From an uncultured Bacteroidales bacterium (GTDB lineage: Bacteria; Bacteroidota; Bacteroidia; Bacteroidales; UBA932), in assembly GCA_944323505.1 (NCBI GenBank), contig CALUST010000031.1, forward strand, positions 1 to 64,000: a stretch of DNA of 64,000 bases, written 5' to 3'. The first letter of the stretch is position 1, and every line of letters starts with the position of its first letter. A program made the position numbers and the translations under genes. The notes beneath the pieces were generated by a model that had not been told where the DNA came from, did no database searches, and worked only from the letters and a program-made list of their open reading frames with translations. Of this stretch, positions 8,565-17,722 are shown piece by piece.

Positions 8565-9161
8565 TCAATCTTCTGAGTCGTCGGCGGATGCCAGGGCGGC
8601 ATTCCTGATGCGCTCGTATGTCTCCTTGTCCTTGATGTTTATGACGCTGTCCTTGCTGCCTTCGGCAATGACTCTGAAAGGTATATTGGAATTGTCCGCC
8701 AGAATCCACCTGTCGCATATCGGGGCATAGTCCCGGAAGAAATATTTCAGTCCCATGTCATATCTCCTCCTGACGGTCTCTTCGGGGATGTTGTGTCCCC
8801 CTGCTTCTACCCTGGCCTTGACTCTTGCTACCGCGAGATCCGGGGAGTTGAGCCAGAAGTACATCAGGGTGACTGTATAGCCTTCTTCCTGGGCCTGGCC
8901 TATGGTCTTCAGCAGGGTGCGGGTGGCAAGGGTGGTCTCGATGCCGAAGTCTTCCTTGCGTCTGAAGAGATACCTTATCTTCATCAGCATGAACCGGCTT
9001 GCCTGTATGGAAGCCCTCTCCGGCGAGAACGGTGCCAGCCCCTTTGCGAACTCGTCCGAATTGACAAACTGGCTGCATTCGAGCATTTCCGGCAGGAGAG
9101 TGTACGAGGCGGTGGTCTTCCCGGCCCCGTTGCATCCTGATATTATGTAGAGTCTCGGCAT
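8565..9161 (-). CDS. Zeta-toxin-like P-loop kinase
   Basis: The 198-aa protein opens with MPRLYIISGCNGAGKTTAS, a Walker A at residues 8-17, followed by FVNSDEFAKGL, the zeta-family Asp region that would position substrate, and an Arg-rich LVES-like middle (ETVRRRYDMGLKYFF). Zeta toxins phosphorylate UDP-N-acetylglucosamine, but many stand-alone chromosomal members of this size are kinases of unknown substrate. No epsilon-type antitoxin reading frame lies next to it; it sits between the DUF2400 gene (10-base gap) and tldD (five-base gap). I favour a housekeeping nucleotide-dependent kinase over an active toxin. Confidence 0.8.
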   Translation of the reverse strand: MPRLYIISGCNGAGKTTASYTLLPEMLECSQFVNSDEFAKGLAPFSPERASIQASRFMLMKIRYLFRRKEDFGIETTLATRTLLKTIGQAQEEGYTVTLMYFWLNSPDLAVARVKARVEAGGHNIPEETVRRRYDMGLKYFFRDYAPICDRWILADNSNIPFRVIAEGSKDSVINIKDKETYERIRNAALASADDSED

Positions 9162-9171
9162 ATCTGTGGTT

Positions 9172-9894
9172 TTAGTCTGTTGTCCTGTCTTTTCCGTCGG
9201 TGCTCACCCCGTATCCGAACAGGGCGAAATCCCCCTTGCACGGGTCGCCGGGAAAGATGTCCCTGAAGACATCTGTAATCTCGTGTACGGTGGTGATGTC
9301 CTTCTGCTTCCTGGATGTGAGTCCCAGGGCCACGGCCTCGTCATATACGTGCACATCGAGAGGTATCAGCAGGCTGTTCTCGTCCGAATGTCTCCATACT
9401 CCGAGATCCACCTTGCCGTCATCCCTGACCATCCATCTTTTCATCATGTTGATTTTCTTGTCGGGAGCCTTAGGGTCCTCTTTCCTGCCGAAGATGCTGC
9501 ATCTGATCTCGCTGTTGCTCATGCCCTCTATGCTTTCCCTTGCCGAGTACACTGTCCTCAGCCTGTCGCAGATGGCTGCGAACTCACTCCATTTCACTGT
9601 CCTGTGCAGGCTCGCGTCATCGTTTCTGTAGTTTCCTCCCATCACGTAGTCGTATGGTTTCCATCCCATCTCGTCCATCGCCCTCGTGCAGTCCCTTACA
9701 ATCATGGACCTCCGGCCCCACGCAAGGTGTGCCGCAATGAGGGCAGTAATCTCGACATCGGCAAGGGAACACCTGCCGGCCTTGTACAGTTCAGCCATCC
9801 TTGCAGGGAATATTATCGGGTCTTCACGGAAATATTCAGGGCTGTTGTATTTTTCAGCCCATTCTTTCAGTCTCTCTTCAACAGCAATATCCAT
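9172..9894 (-). CDS. DUF2400 / TIGR02757 family protein
   Basis: The 240-aa soluble protein matches the TIGR02757 (DUF2400) family by AHLAWGRRSMIVRDC near residue 55 and DLGVWRHSDENSLLIPLDVH followed by LGLTSRKQKD. The family is conserved in Bacteroidota and a few other phyla. Its middle HVYDEAVALGL plus downstream helices recall helix-hairpin-helix DNA glycosylase folds, but I see no convincing catalytic Asp/Lys pair. Function is unknown. It lies in the run next to a pseudouridine synthase and near nth, which is context only. Confidence 0.85.
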   Translation of the reverse strand: MDIAVEERLKEWAEKYNSPEYFREDPIIFPARMAELYKAGRCSLADVEITALIAAHLAWGRRSMIVRDCTRAMDEMGWKPYDYVMGGNYRNDDASLHRTVKWSEFAAICDRLRTVYSARESIEGMSNSEIRCSIFGRKEDPKAPDKKINMMKRWMVRDDGKVDLGVWRHSDENSLLIPLDVHVYDEAVALGLTSRKQKDITTVHEITDVFRDIFPGDPCKGDFALFGYGVSTDGKDRTTD

Positions 9895-9900
9895 ATCTCA

Positions 9901-9908
9901 CAAATTTA
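9901..9908 (-). promoter_or_regulatory. Possible -7 box (TAAATTTG) before the DUF2400 gene
   Basis: TAAATTTG on the minus strand lies in the 17-base gap between the rluA-like stop and the DUF2400 start. A transcript begun here would start almost at the ATG (leaderless), and no -33 element is clear, so it may be chance. Confidence 0.25.
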
Positions 9909-9911
9909 GTC

Positions 9912-11717
9912 TTATTTGCAATCCAATCCAAAATTTTGTAGGATGGCCGTCTCATCCAGCGCGAATCTCATTCTTTCCCCTGAGCACGGGTGAATGAATT
10001 CTATTTCAGATGCGCATAAGCAGAGTGCAGGGGAGGATTCGGGACTGCCGTAGAGCCTGTCTCCGGCAATCGGTGCCCCGAGCCCGTCCGGGTGAGCGGA
10101 GTGAATGCGCAGTTGATGTGTCCTCCCTGTCAGGGGACGGAATCTGACAAATGTCCTTGCCTCCGATACTGCTATGATTTCGTATTCTGTGACGGCTTCC
10201 TTGCCGTTTGCAGTGTCCGCCGCCTGTCTCGGCCTGTTGAGGTAGTCCGGGGCGACGGGTATGCTGATGACTCCTTTCTCTCCGGCGGTGTGTCTGCGGA
10301 TGCGGCCTTCCTTCCCCTGGTGTCCTGTATCAAGGGCTGCGATATATGTCTTCCTGACATTCCTCCCGGCAAATTCACCCTGCAGCATCTTCCCGGCCTC
10401 TTCCGTCCTTGCGAAAACCATAAGTCCTGAAGTGTCCATGTCGAGGCGGTGCACGGGGTATATTCTTCTTCCGGTCTCCTCCAGCATCTCGGCCAGCGAT
10501 TTCCCGCCGCTTTTCCCTGGTACGGACGGCATTCCCGACGGTTTTTCAACGACTGTCAGCGCCTCGTCCTCAAACAGTATCGCGGGCACGGCAGCCGGAC
10601 CTGCCATCTGATGTCCTTGCATCTCCAGCCCTGCGGTCATGAATTTGAGCAGCGGCCCGCATTTGGACGTGCATGAAGGGTAGAATCTCCCGTGCTCCCT
10701 CAATTCGGAGGCGAGCCTGGCCCCGTACCAGAATTCCCCCATTGCCACCGGCTCAAGACCGTGCATGTATGCGTATTGGAGAAGTTTCGGCGCGGCGCAT
10801 TCTCCTGTCCCTCCTGGCGGGACCAGCCCTTTCGCACTGAAGATGTCGGATATGCTCCTGCTCTCACCGAGGGCGTTGCGGACGATGAAATTGTCGAAAA
10901 TCCATTTCTGCAGATTGTCTGACATGTCTTTCCGCCGCTGCATCAGGACCTGTAGCCCGGACCGGTGAGTGGCGACGGTCTCGGATGCCGCTGCAATCCT
11001 CATGTCATATCCTGCAGCCAGTCTCCTCAGTTCGGCCTTTTCAAACCGGCTTTCCCTGTCAAGGGCATCTAGGACAGGCAGCCCCGCGTCATAGAATGCC
11101 AGGTCGTCGCTGCCCGCGTCCTCACAGTGCGCGATACGGTTTCTGATGCGGTCTCTGCGGACCTTGGATATGGACATCCTTTCCTTCCATGCGGAGACTG
11201 CAGCTGCTCTCTCTTCTCGCAGGCTGGCAAGTGTCTTTTCAGCCTCCGCCAGCATGGGCGATGCGGACATCTCTTCAATCTGTCTGTTCAGGTCTGAAAT
11301 TCGGGCCTCCTCTTTCTTGAAATGTCCGTCAGGGGAGAGTAGGTCGAATATCGGGGGTACGAAATACGGTATAATGTTCCTGCCTCCGACATTTCCTGAG
11401 AATGCCGCGAGAAAGGCGTACTCTGAGGGGCTTTCGGCTCCGGATGAATCGGGCGTTGCTGCTGCCCCGGGGATTCTGACTATGAGGACACCGAGCATCT
11501 TCCCTTCAGACAGAGCCTGTCTCAGCCAAGGGTCTGAGCCGATGTGTCTGATGACCTCTTCCGATGCCCGGATTACGCCGGGACACGGGACATATCTGAA
11601 AGGGTCCGGGAATGCCTCCGGAAGATCTTCCCGTCGGCACCTGAAGCCGTGTATGGCGCCGGCCGTGCCGCAGACGGACGTATCGGTTTCATTTTCAGTC
11701 CGGAGTGTCATTGTCAT
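9912..11717 (-). CDS. RluA-family RNA pseudouridine synthase, long Bacteroidota form
   Basis: The last 220 residues are an RluA-type synthase domain: ALTVVEKPSGMPSVPG, then HRLDMDTSGLMVFAR with the catalytic Asp, and RPLTGRTHQLRIHSAH. The first 370 residues are an extension found in long Bacteroidota RluA proteins. It has a predicted coiled coil (EARISDLNRQIEEM through EERAAAVSAWKER) and a Cys-containing block GGTGECAAPKLLQYAY...FYPSCTSKCG. The total is 601 aa against about 220-330 for simple RluA proteins. It modifies uridines in rRNA or tRNA; the exact site is not inferable. Its start overlaps the antiporter gene by 23 bases. Confidence 0.87.
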   Translation of the reverse strand: MTMTLRTENETDTSVCGTAGAIHGFRCRREDLPEAFPDPFRYVPCPGVIRASEEVIRHIGSDPWLRQALSEGKMLGVLIVRIPGAAATPDSSGAESPSEYAFLAAFSGNVGGRNIIPYFVPPIFDLLSPDGHFKKEEARISDLNRQIEEMSASPMLAEAEKTLASLREERAAAVSAWKERMSISKVRRDRIRNRIAHCEDAGSDDLAFYDAGLPVLDALDRESRFEKAELRRLAAGYDMRIAAASETVATHRSGLQVLMQRRKDMSDNLQKWIFDNFIVRNALGESRSISDIFSAKGLVPPGGTGECAAPKLLQYAYMHGLEPVAMGEFWYGARLASELREHGRFYPSCTSKCGPLLKFMTAGLEMQGHQMAGPAAVPAILFEDEALTVVEKPSGMPSVPGKSGGKSLAEMLEETGRRIYPVHRLDMDTSGLMVFARTEEAGKMLQGEFAGRNVRKTYIAALDTGHQGKEGRIRRHTAGEKGVISIPVAPDYLNRPRQAADTANGKEAVTEYEIIAVSEARTFVRFRPLTGRTHQLRIHSAHPDGLGAPIAGDRLYGSPESSPALCLCASEIEFIHPCSGERMRFALDETAILQNFGLDCK

Positions 11718-13173
11718 AGATTATGAGGAGTTTGTCACCGGCTTTCAGTTCCCGGCTTCCGTTCGGCACAATGAACTTGCCGTCGCGCTTGATCATCATC
11801 ACGAGCATCCCTTCCGGCATCTTCAGTTCCTTCAGTGTCCTGCCTCCCGAGAGCGATTCTTCTGTGACAGTAGTCTCTATCAGTTTTCCGGCCTCTTCCG
11901 GCACTTCAAATCCGAGTTCCGACTCGCTTTCAGGCACCGGCATATCCAGTTTCAGCAGTTTTGATGCGTATGTGATGGTGCTCCCCTGAAGGACAAGGGA
12001 CAAGATGGTGATGAAAAATACTATATTGAAGATGATGTCGGAGCCTTCGACGCCCTCGACTACCGGATAAGTGGCGAAGATTATCGGCACGGCTCCTCTC
12101 AGTCCCACCCATGATATGAAGGACTTGGATGCAAAACTTATCTTCCGGAACGGGAGGAGGGATATGAACACGCTCAGAGGTCGTGCGATGAGCATCATGA
12201 AGAGTCCTATGAGAAGTGCTGCAGGGGCTACTTTCATCATCTCATGCGGATTGACCAGGAGCCCGAGCGTGATGAACATGACCACCTGCATCATCCACGT
12301 CATGCCGTCGAAGAATGCGAAAATCTCTTTCCTGTTCACGATTCTGTGGTTACCTATGATGATGCCGGCCAGATATACTGCCAGATAGCCGTTTCCGAGC
12401 AGCAGCGTGGTCACAGTGAATGTGAAGAACACCGAACTCATGAGCATGATGGCATACAGCGGTGAGTTTTTCAGATTGATTCTGTTCAATATCCACACCG
12501 ATGCGTATCCCATGATGACTCCGATTGCGGCTCCGATGCCGAACTGCAGTACAAGGGTCTTCCCTGCCTGGAGGATGATGGAGGAGGTCTGTATCTCTTC
12601 CGTCCCGTTGCCTCCCAGGCTGCCTGCCACTTGTATCAGCAGGATGGTGAGGATGTACGCCATCGGGTCGTTGCTGCCGCTTTCGAGTTCCAGCAGAGGC
12701 TTGAGGTTGTGTTTCAGGTTCTGCTTTTTCTGCCCGAGAATGTTGAATACGGAGGCGGAATCCGTTGAGGACATCGTCGCCGCAAGGAGGAAGCAGGTTA
12801 TGGCGTGGAGGGACAGGGGGAATGACTGCCATTCCGAGAGAAAATATATGAACAGCCCTGTGAATCCCGTGGTGAGCACGACACCGGCGGTGGAGAGCAC
12901 CAGTCCCGGGGCCAGGACAGGTCTGATCTCCTTGAATTTGGTCTCCAGACCTCCCGTGAAGAGGATGATACACAATGCCACCATGCCGATGAACTGCGCC
13001 TGTCCGGCATTGTTGAACTGCAGCCCGAGCCCGTCAGTGCCGAAGATCATCCCCGCTACAAGAAAGAGCAGGAGGGACGGGAGCCCGAACTTGTATCCTA
13101 CCTTGCTGATGAGGATGCCGCAGAATATCAGCACCGACATCATCAGCAGTATGTTTTCAGATGTGAATGTCAT
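11695..13173 (-). CDS. cvrA: K+/H+ antiporter of the CvrA/NhaP2 type
   Basis: The 492-aa protein begins with about twelve membrane helices of the CPA1 cation/proton antiporter fold (SVLIFCGILISKVGYKFGLP; GLETKFKEIRP; ATMSSTDSASVFNIL with the core acidic residues; SWVGLRGAVPIIFATYP). The last 80 residues form a soluble RCK_C/TrkA-C domain (GGRTLKELKMPEGMLVMMIK; LKAGDKLLIIYD), which gates transport by ligand binding. This layout is the potassium/proton antiporter subfamily of inner-membrane proteins that export K+ under osmotic or alkaline stress. Overlaps of 17 bases with nth and 23 bases with the rluA-like gene place it inside the operon. Confidence 0.9.
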   Translation of the reverse strand: MTFTSENILLMMSVLIFCGILISKVGYKFGLPSLLLFLVAGMIFGTDGLGLQFNNAGQAQFIGMVALCIILFTGGLETKFKEIRPVLAPGLVLSTAGVVLTTGFTGLFIYFLSEWQSFPLSLHAITCFLLAATMSSTDSASVFNILGQKKQNLKHNLKPLLELESGSNDPMAYILTILLIQVAGSLGGNGTEEIQTSSIILQAGKTLVLQFGIGAAIGVIMGYASVWILNRINLKNSPLYAIMLMSSVFFTFTVTTLLLGNGYLAVYLAGIIIGNHRIVNRKEIFAFFDGMTWMMQVVMFITLGLLVNPHEMMKVAPAALLIGLFMMLIARPLSVFISLLPFRKISFASKSFISWVGLRGAVPIIFATYPVVEGVEGSDIIFNIVFFITILSLVLQGSTITYASKLLKLDMPVPESESELGFEVPEEAGKLIETTVTEESLSGGRTLKELKMPEGMLVMMIKRDGKFIVPNGSRELKAGDKLLIIYDNDTPD

Positions 13174-13831
13174 TTTTCGTCTCTTTTTCAGTTGATTTCA
13201 TTTTTTCCTGGTATTCCCTGCACCACCCGCTGAGGCCGCATCTGTCGCAATGAGGCTTTCTGGCAGTGCAGACATAGCGTCCGTGCAGTATGAGCCAGTG
13301 GTGGGCTATCGGTCTCTGCTCCGGCGGGATGTTGCGGGTGAGTTCCTTTTCCACAGCCTCGACAGTCTTCCCGTCTGACAGACCGAGCCTTCTGGAGACC
13401 CTGAACACATGGGTGTCCACTGCTATTACTGGCTTGTCGTAGACGACGGATGCTATCACATTGGCCGTCTTCCTTCCTACTCCGGGCATCCTGACAAGGT
13501 CATCAGGGTCAGAAGGCACCGTCCCTCCGAAATCCCTCATGAGCACCTGTGCCATCCCTATCAGATGTCTTGCCTTGTTGTTGGGGAATGATATTGACTT
13601 TATCAGCCCGTAGACTTCCTCGAAAGACGCCGTGGCCAATGATTGCGGGTCAGGAAACCTCTCGAACAATGCAGGTGTGTACATGTTCACGCGCTTGTCC
13701 GTGCATTGCGCTGACAATATCACTGCGATAAGCAGGTGAAAAGGGGAGTCGTACCGGAGTTCGCTCTGTGCGGAAGGCACGTTGCTGGAGAACCAGCCTG
13801 TTATCTTCTCATATCTTTCCTTCTTCCTCAT
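13157..13831 (-). CDS. nth: Endonuclease III (DNA glycosylase/AP lyase)
   Basis: This 224-aa helix-hairpin-helix enzyme removes oxidised pyrimidines and nicks the abasic site in base-excision repair. The HhH is MPGVGRKTA (115-123) with catalytic Lys121, and the catalytic Asp is Asp139 in AVDTHVFRVSRR. The 4Fe-4S loop is Cys188-x6-Cys195-x2-Cys198-x5-Cys204. The start MRKKERYEKI at 13831 matches the family length; an ATG at 13879 would add 16 residues and extend the overlap with ftsE to 71 bases. With the chosen start the overlap is 23 bases, implying cotranscription. Confidence 0.95.
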   Translation of the reverse strand: MRKKERYEKITGWFSSNVPSAQSELRYDSPFHLLIAVILSAQCTDKRVNMYTPALFERFPDPQSLATASFEEVYGLIKSISFPNNKARHLIGMAQVLMRDFGGTVPSDPDDLVRMPGVGRKTANVIASVVYDKPVIAVDTHVFRVSRRLGLSDGKTVEAVEKELTRNIPPEQRPIAHHWLILHGRYVCTARKPHCDRCGLSGWCREYQEKMKSTEKETKNDIHI

Positions 13832-14561
13832 CGTCGCTCTCCTGGTCTTTTCTTTCTGTTTCTGTGGCAGTGACGGCACTTACGGTCTTTTCGACGCACT
13901 CCTCGTTCCCGCACACCATCAGCCTGCCGGGATACCTGTCCACGAGCGATATGTTGTGGGTGACCATCACGATTGCCGTTCCTTTCTCCTTGTTGATGCG
14001 CGTCAGCAGCCTCATTATCCCTTCAGCGGTCTCAGGGTCGAGATTCCCTGTAGGCTCGTCGGCGATGATTACTTCCGGGCGGTTGAGCAGCGCCCTTGCA
14101 ATGGCGACACGCTGCTGTTCCCCTCCGGACAGCTGGTGAGGCATCTTGTGCGACTTGCTTCTCATCCCCACGGCATCCAGCACGTCCCTTATCCTGTTGT
14201 CCGCTTCCCGTCCCTCTTTCCATCCGGTGGCTCTCAGCACGAATGCCAGATTCTCCTCCACGCTCCTGTCCGTCAGCAGTTGGAAGTCCTGGAACACAAC
14301 GCCCAGTCTCCGGCGCAGATACGGGATGTCCTTCTCCCGGATTCTGTCAAGACAGTAGCCGCAGACTGTCCCGCTCCCGTTCACGAGCCTGTTCTCCGCG
14401 ATGATTGTCCTTATGATGGAAGTCTTGCCTGTGCCCACTTTACCGACGATATAGATGAAGTCGCCCGGATAGACTTTCATGTCCAGGCCATATATCACTA
14501 TGCTGTCACCTCCTGCAATATCCGCTTTTTCAAAGGAAATGACCGGTTCTCTGTTTTCCAT
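13809..14561 (-). CDS. ftsE: FtsE-like cell-division ABC ATPase
   Basis: The 250-aa single ABC domain has Walker A GKVGTGKT (40-47), signature LSGGEQQRVAIARALLNRPEV, Walker B VIIADEPTGNLDPE and VTHNISLVDRYPGR. This combination with no added membrane part is typical of FtsE, which pairs with FtsX to control peptidoglycan hydrolases at the septum. No ftsX lies beside it; in Bacteroidota the pair is often unlinked. The tail carries a Cys and a long charged stretch (TETERKDQESDDEEEGKI) absent from the E. coli protein. A LolD- or MacB-type ATPase is the alternative. It is the first gene of the leftward run. Confidence 0.8.
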   Translation of the reverse strand: MENREPVISFEKADIAGGDSIVIYGLDMKVYPGDFIYIVGKVGTGKTSIIRTIIAENRLVNGSGTVCGYCLDRIREKDIPYLRRRLGVVFQDFQLLTDRSVEENLAFVLRATGWKEGREADNRIRDVLDAVGMRSKSHKMPHQLSGGEQQRVAIARALLNRPEVIIADEPTGNLDPETAEGIMRLLTRINKEKGTAIVMVTHNISLVDRYPGRLMVCGNEECVEKTVSAVTATETERKDQESDDEEEGKI

Positions 14562-14631
14562 GCGCCGAATCTGTTGTAGTGATTAATGCCCCGTCCGGAA
14601 ATGCGGACGAGAAAAATTTGCATACATTCCA

Positions 14632-14639
14632 CAAATATA
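14632..14639 (-). promoter_or_regulatory. -7 box TATATTTG for the leftward ftsE run
   Basis: TATATTTG on the minus strand is an exact TAnnTTTG match, about 70 bases before the ftsE ATG, in a divergent intergenic region. It implies a leader of roughly 65 nt. No good -33 TTG is seen at the expected spacing. Confidence 0.45.
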
Positions 14640-14650
14640 CGAAAAATCGC

Positions 14651-14658
14651 TAAATTTG
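14651..14658 (+). promoter_or_regulatory. -7 box TAAATTTG for the TPR/OMP pair
   Basis: An exact TAnnTTTG match on the plus strand, 16 bases upstream of the ATG at 14675 and 11 bases from the oppositely facing box at 14632-14639. The leader would be about 10 nt. Confidence 0.45.
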
Positions 14659-14674
14659 TGAAAATTTTTGTTGT

Positions 14675-17600
14675 ATGATCAGACTGTTAGCGACAGTGTC
14701 CGTCTTTCTCTCCCTTGTCCTGACCAGCGGTGTCATGATGGCGGAGACGCAGGACGGAGGCCGGACGGATTGTTTCCCGAGTCCGGAGAGGACCGGTTTG
14801 AGAGGGGATTTCAGGAAGGCTAAGGCGCTTTTCGACAAGGGAATGTACGCCGTTGCCGGAGAGGCGTTCAATGCAGTGGCTGCCCGGACGGGAGATATTG
14901 AGGCCGAGGGGTATGCAGTCCTGTGCGCAGTCAAGATGAATGTCCCGGGATATGTCTATTTTGCCGATTCGTTTATCGCGGCCCACCCCTATGCCGGAGT
15001 CACGTCACAGATAAGATTCGCACACGCCCTGAACCTGTTCGATGCCGGGGACTATTCCGGAGCCTCTGCCGTGTTTGGTTCATTGTCCCGTTTCTCGCTG
15101 TACAGGAGCCAGAGGCCTGAATATCTCTTCAAAAGGGCATACTGCGATTTCGGGACAGGGCATACGGAGACCGCATTGCTCCGTCTTAATGAGATTGACA
15201 AGTTGCCGGTATCTGATTATACCGCTCCTGCAAGGTATCTGTCCGGATATATCAGTTACAGCAGGGAGGATTTCGCCGCGGCTGTACCCATGTTCGGCAA
15301 GGCGATGAAGGACGGCAGGTTCACATCCATGGCCGCATATTATCTGACGGACAGCAGGTTCATGCTCAAGGACTATGAATATGTCGTCAAGGAGGGCATA
15401 GGCTTTCTCGATGTCGTCCCGCCCGAATACAGGCCGAGACTGACCAGGATGATTTCCGAGTCGTTCCTTGTGCTCGGGGACGCCGACAGAGCCAAACTGT
15501 ACTATGACGAGAATGCCGGTGTTGCCGCCCCGTCGGCGCGTTCGGACTATTTCTATGCTGGTTCTGTCCTGTATGCCGTGGAGGATTTCCAGGGTGCGAT
15601 AGACAATTTCTCCAGGATGGAGGACCGGACGGACTCACTCGGTCAGGCCGCCAACTACAAGATGGGATACAGCTATATCCGCACAAGGAACAAGGTTGCT
15701 GCCCTTGATGCGTTCCGGGAGGCTGCGTCAGTGGACTTTGACCCGGAGATATCGGAGGACGCATTCTTCAATTTTGCCAAACTTTCGTTCGACCTGAACA
15801 ATGACGGCTCGGTGTTCCGTTCCTATCTGGAGAAATATCCGGATACCGGCAAGAAGGAGATGATATACGGCTATATAGCCGTCGCGGCCTTGCGCTCCCA
15901 TGACTATGCCGGTGCAATCGGTGCCTATGACAATATCGATGAACTCGACAGCGACATGAAGCACAATTATATGAAGGCCAACTATCTGAGGGCTGCGGAA
16001 CTCATTGCAAGCGGTGCGTACCGCGATGCTGTACCGTGCCTGAAGGCGGCTGCGTATTATTCCGACAGGCGCGGGATGTTCAACCAGATGTCCAGATACT
16101 GGCTTGCCGAGTCCTATTACCGTGATGACAGGTTCACTGATGCCCTGTCGGCATATACCGGGCTTTACAACACTTCTGCCCTGTACGGCATGGAGGAGTC
16201 GCGGCTTATACCGTATGATATGGCATACTGTCATTTCAAGATGGAGGACTATCCTTCAGCGGCGAGATGGTTCTCGGAGTATCTTTCGGACAGGGATGCC
16301 GTGATGCGCAAGGACGCCCTCCTGCGCTATGCCGACTGTCTTTTCATGCAACGGCTTTACAAGGAGGCCGCATCGGCTTACGGGGATGTCCTGACGGACT
16401 ATTTCGATGTCAATGATATATATCCGTATTATCAGGCTGCGATTTCAAGCGGGCTTGCAGGAGACATGGCGAAGAAGACGGCATTGCTCAAGAATGTGGA
16501 GAAGGCGGATGCATCTGCCGCATTCTATCCCGAGGCGATGTTCGAACTCGGAAGGGCTTATGTGACGGGCGGCAGCGAGGCACAGGCAGTCGTGTGCTAC
16601 AAGAATCTGATACGCGATGTCAAGGACAGTACCTATGTGGCAAGGTCGCTGATCGAGCTCGGGATGATATCCAGGAACCGTTCACAGTATGAGGCCGCGC
16701 TCGGGTATTATGAGAAGGTGGTGGAGCAGATGCCGTACTCAGGCTATGCGGATGACGCCCTCCTTGCCATCGAATCCATCTACCGCTCCCTTAACGAGCC
16801 GCAGAAATATCTTGACTATATCGGGAAGATAGGAAAGTCCTCGCTGAAGACGGAGGATGAGAGGGAGGTGATGATTTTCAGCGCTGCTGAGCAGATTTTC
16901 CTCACGGAGAACTATCAGAAGGCATTGCTTTCGCTCCAGTCCTATCTGGACACTTATCCTCAGGGGACGGATGTGCCGAAGGCCTATTTCTATATGGCCG
17001 AATGCTACAAGAATCTCGGGAAGCCTGACCAGGCCTGTGACTTCTATACCAAGGTCGTGGAAGCCGGTACGGACGCCATTGCGGAGATTGCCTGCCTCAA
17101 TTTTGCCAATCTGTCATATTCCCTCCAGAGATATGAGACTGCTTATGGGGCATACGTGTCGCTCGGGGAGATGGCCGCCATAGACAACAACCGCTTTGCT
17201 GCCCTGCTCGGGATGATGCGTTCCGCATACCGTGCCAGGATGAATGACGAGGCCGCAGAGACAGCGGACAAGGTGCTCGCTGACAGCAGGGCCGATGCCG
17301 ATGTCAGGCGTGAGGCGGAATATGTCCTTGCCAAGTCATACCTTGCGATGAGCCGCAGGGATGAGGCTTATGCCATCTTCAACAGACTCTCGGCATGGCC
17401 TTCCACTCCGGAAGGGGCTGAGGCAATGTATCTGCTCATACTTGACAGTTACGACAGGGGAGTTTTCGATGATGTCGAGACCAGGGTGTATTCGTTCTCC
17501 GACCAGTCATCAGGGCAGACCTACTGGCTGGCAAAGGCGTTCATAGTATTGGGTGACTCATTTGTGGAAAGAGGGGAATATGAGCAGGCAATGGCTACCT

Positions 17601-17722
17601 TCAGGAGCATTGCCGACGGATATGAACCGGAGGAAGACGATGATGTCCTTGACAATGTGTCCATGAGGATAAGGAAACTTGAAGAAATCATGCAGCAGGC
17701 TCCTGTTGCCGAAAATGAATGA
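14675..17722 (+). CDS. Large periplasmic TPR-repeat protein
   Basis: The 1015-residue precursor has a signal peptide (MIRLLATVSVFLSLVLTSGVMMAE) and then tetratricopeptide-type repeats nearly to the end. Recurrent units are FNQMSRYWLAESYYRDDRFTD, AMFELGRAYVTGGSEAQAV, KAYFYMAECYKNLGKPDQA and AEYVLAKSYLAMSRRDEAY, spaced about 34-38 residues. TPR solenoids are protein-binding scaffolds; this one should sit in the periplasm or attached to the outer membrane. It overlaps the next gene, an outer-membrane barrel, by ATGA, so the two are translationally coupled and may form a complex. I see no enzymatic domain. It belongs to a widespread Bacteroidota family often found before gyrB; function is unproven. 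Confidence 0.8.
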   Translation: MIRLLATVSVFLSLVLTSGVMMAETQDGGRTDCFPSPERTGLRGDFRKAKALFDKGMYAVAGEAFNAVAARTGDIEAEGYAVLCAVKMNVPGYVYFADSFIAAHPYAGVTSQIRFAHALNLFDAGDYSGASAVFGSLSRFSLYRSQRPEYLFKRAYCDFGTGHTETALLRLNEIDKLPVSDYTAPARYLSGYISYSREDFAAAVPMFGKAMKDGRFTSMAAYYLTDSRFMLKDYEYVVKEGIGFLDVVPPEYRPRLTRMISESFLVLGDADRAKLYYDENAGVAAPSARSDYFYAGSVLYAVEDFQGAIDNFSRMEDRTDSLGQAANYKMGYSYIRTRNKVAALDAFREAASVDFDPEISEDAFFNFAKLSFDLNNDGSVFRSYLEKYPDTGKKEMIYGYIAVAALRSHDYAGAIGAYDNIDELDSDMKHNYMKANYLRAAELIASGAYRDAVPCLKAAAYYSDRRGMFNQMSRYWLAESYYRDDRFTDALSAYTGLYNTSALYGMEESRLIPYDMAYCHFKMEDYPSAARWFSEYLSDRDAVMRKDALLRYADCLFMQRLYKEAASAYGDVLTDYFDVNDIYPYYQAAISSGLAGDMAKKTALLKNVEKADASAAFYPEAMFELGRAYVTGGSEAQAVVCYKNLIRDVKDSTYVARSLIELGMISRNRSQYEAALGYYEKVVEQMPYSGYADDALLAIESIYRSLNEPQKYLDYIGKIGKSSLKTEDEREVMIFSAAEQIFLTENYQKALLSLQSYLDTYPQGTDVPKAYFYMAECYKNLGKPDQACDFYTKVVEAGTDAIAEIACLNFANLSYSLQRYETAYGAYVSLGEMAAIDNNRFAALLGMMRSAYRARMNDEAAETADKVLADSRADADVRREAEYVLAKSYLAMSRRDEAYAIFNRLSAWPSTPEGAEAMYLLILDSYDRGVFDDVETRVYSFSDQSSGQTYWLAKAFIVLGDSFVERGEYEQAMATFRSIADGYEPEEDDDVLDNVSMRIRKLEEIMQQAPVAENE

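Noticed and set aside
8565..9161. A complete zeta/epsilon toxin-antitoxin system
   Set aside because: No antitoxin frame exists beside the kinase; the flanking genes are tldD and DUF2400.
11146..11964. A 272-residue plus-strand open frame
   Set aside because: It is antisense to the pseudouridine synthase and antiporter genes and lacks any recognisable domain.
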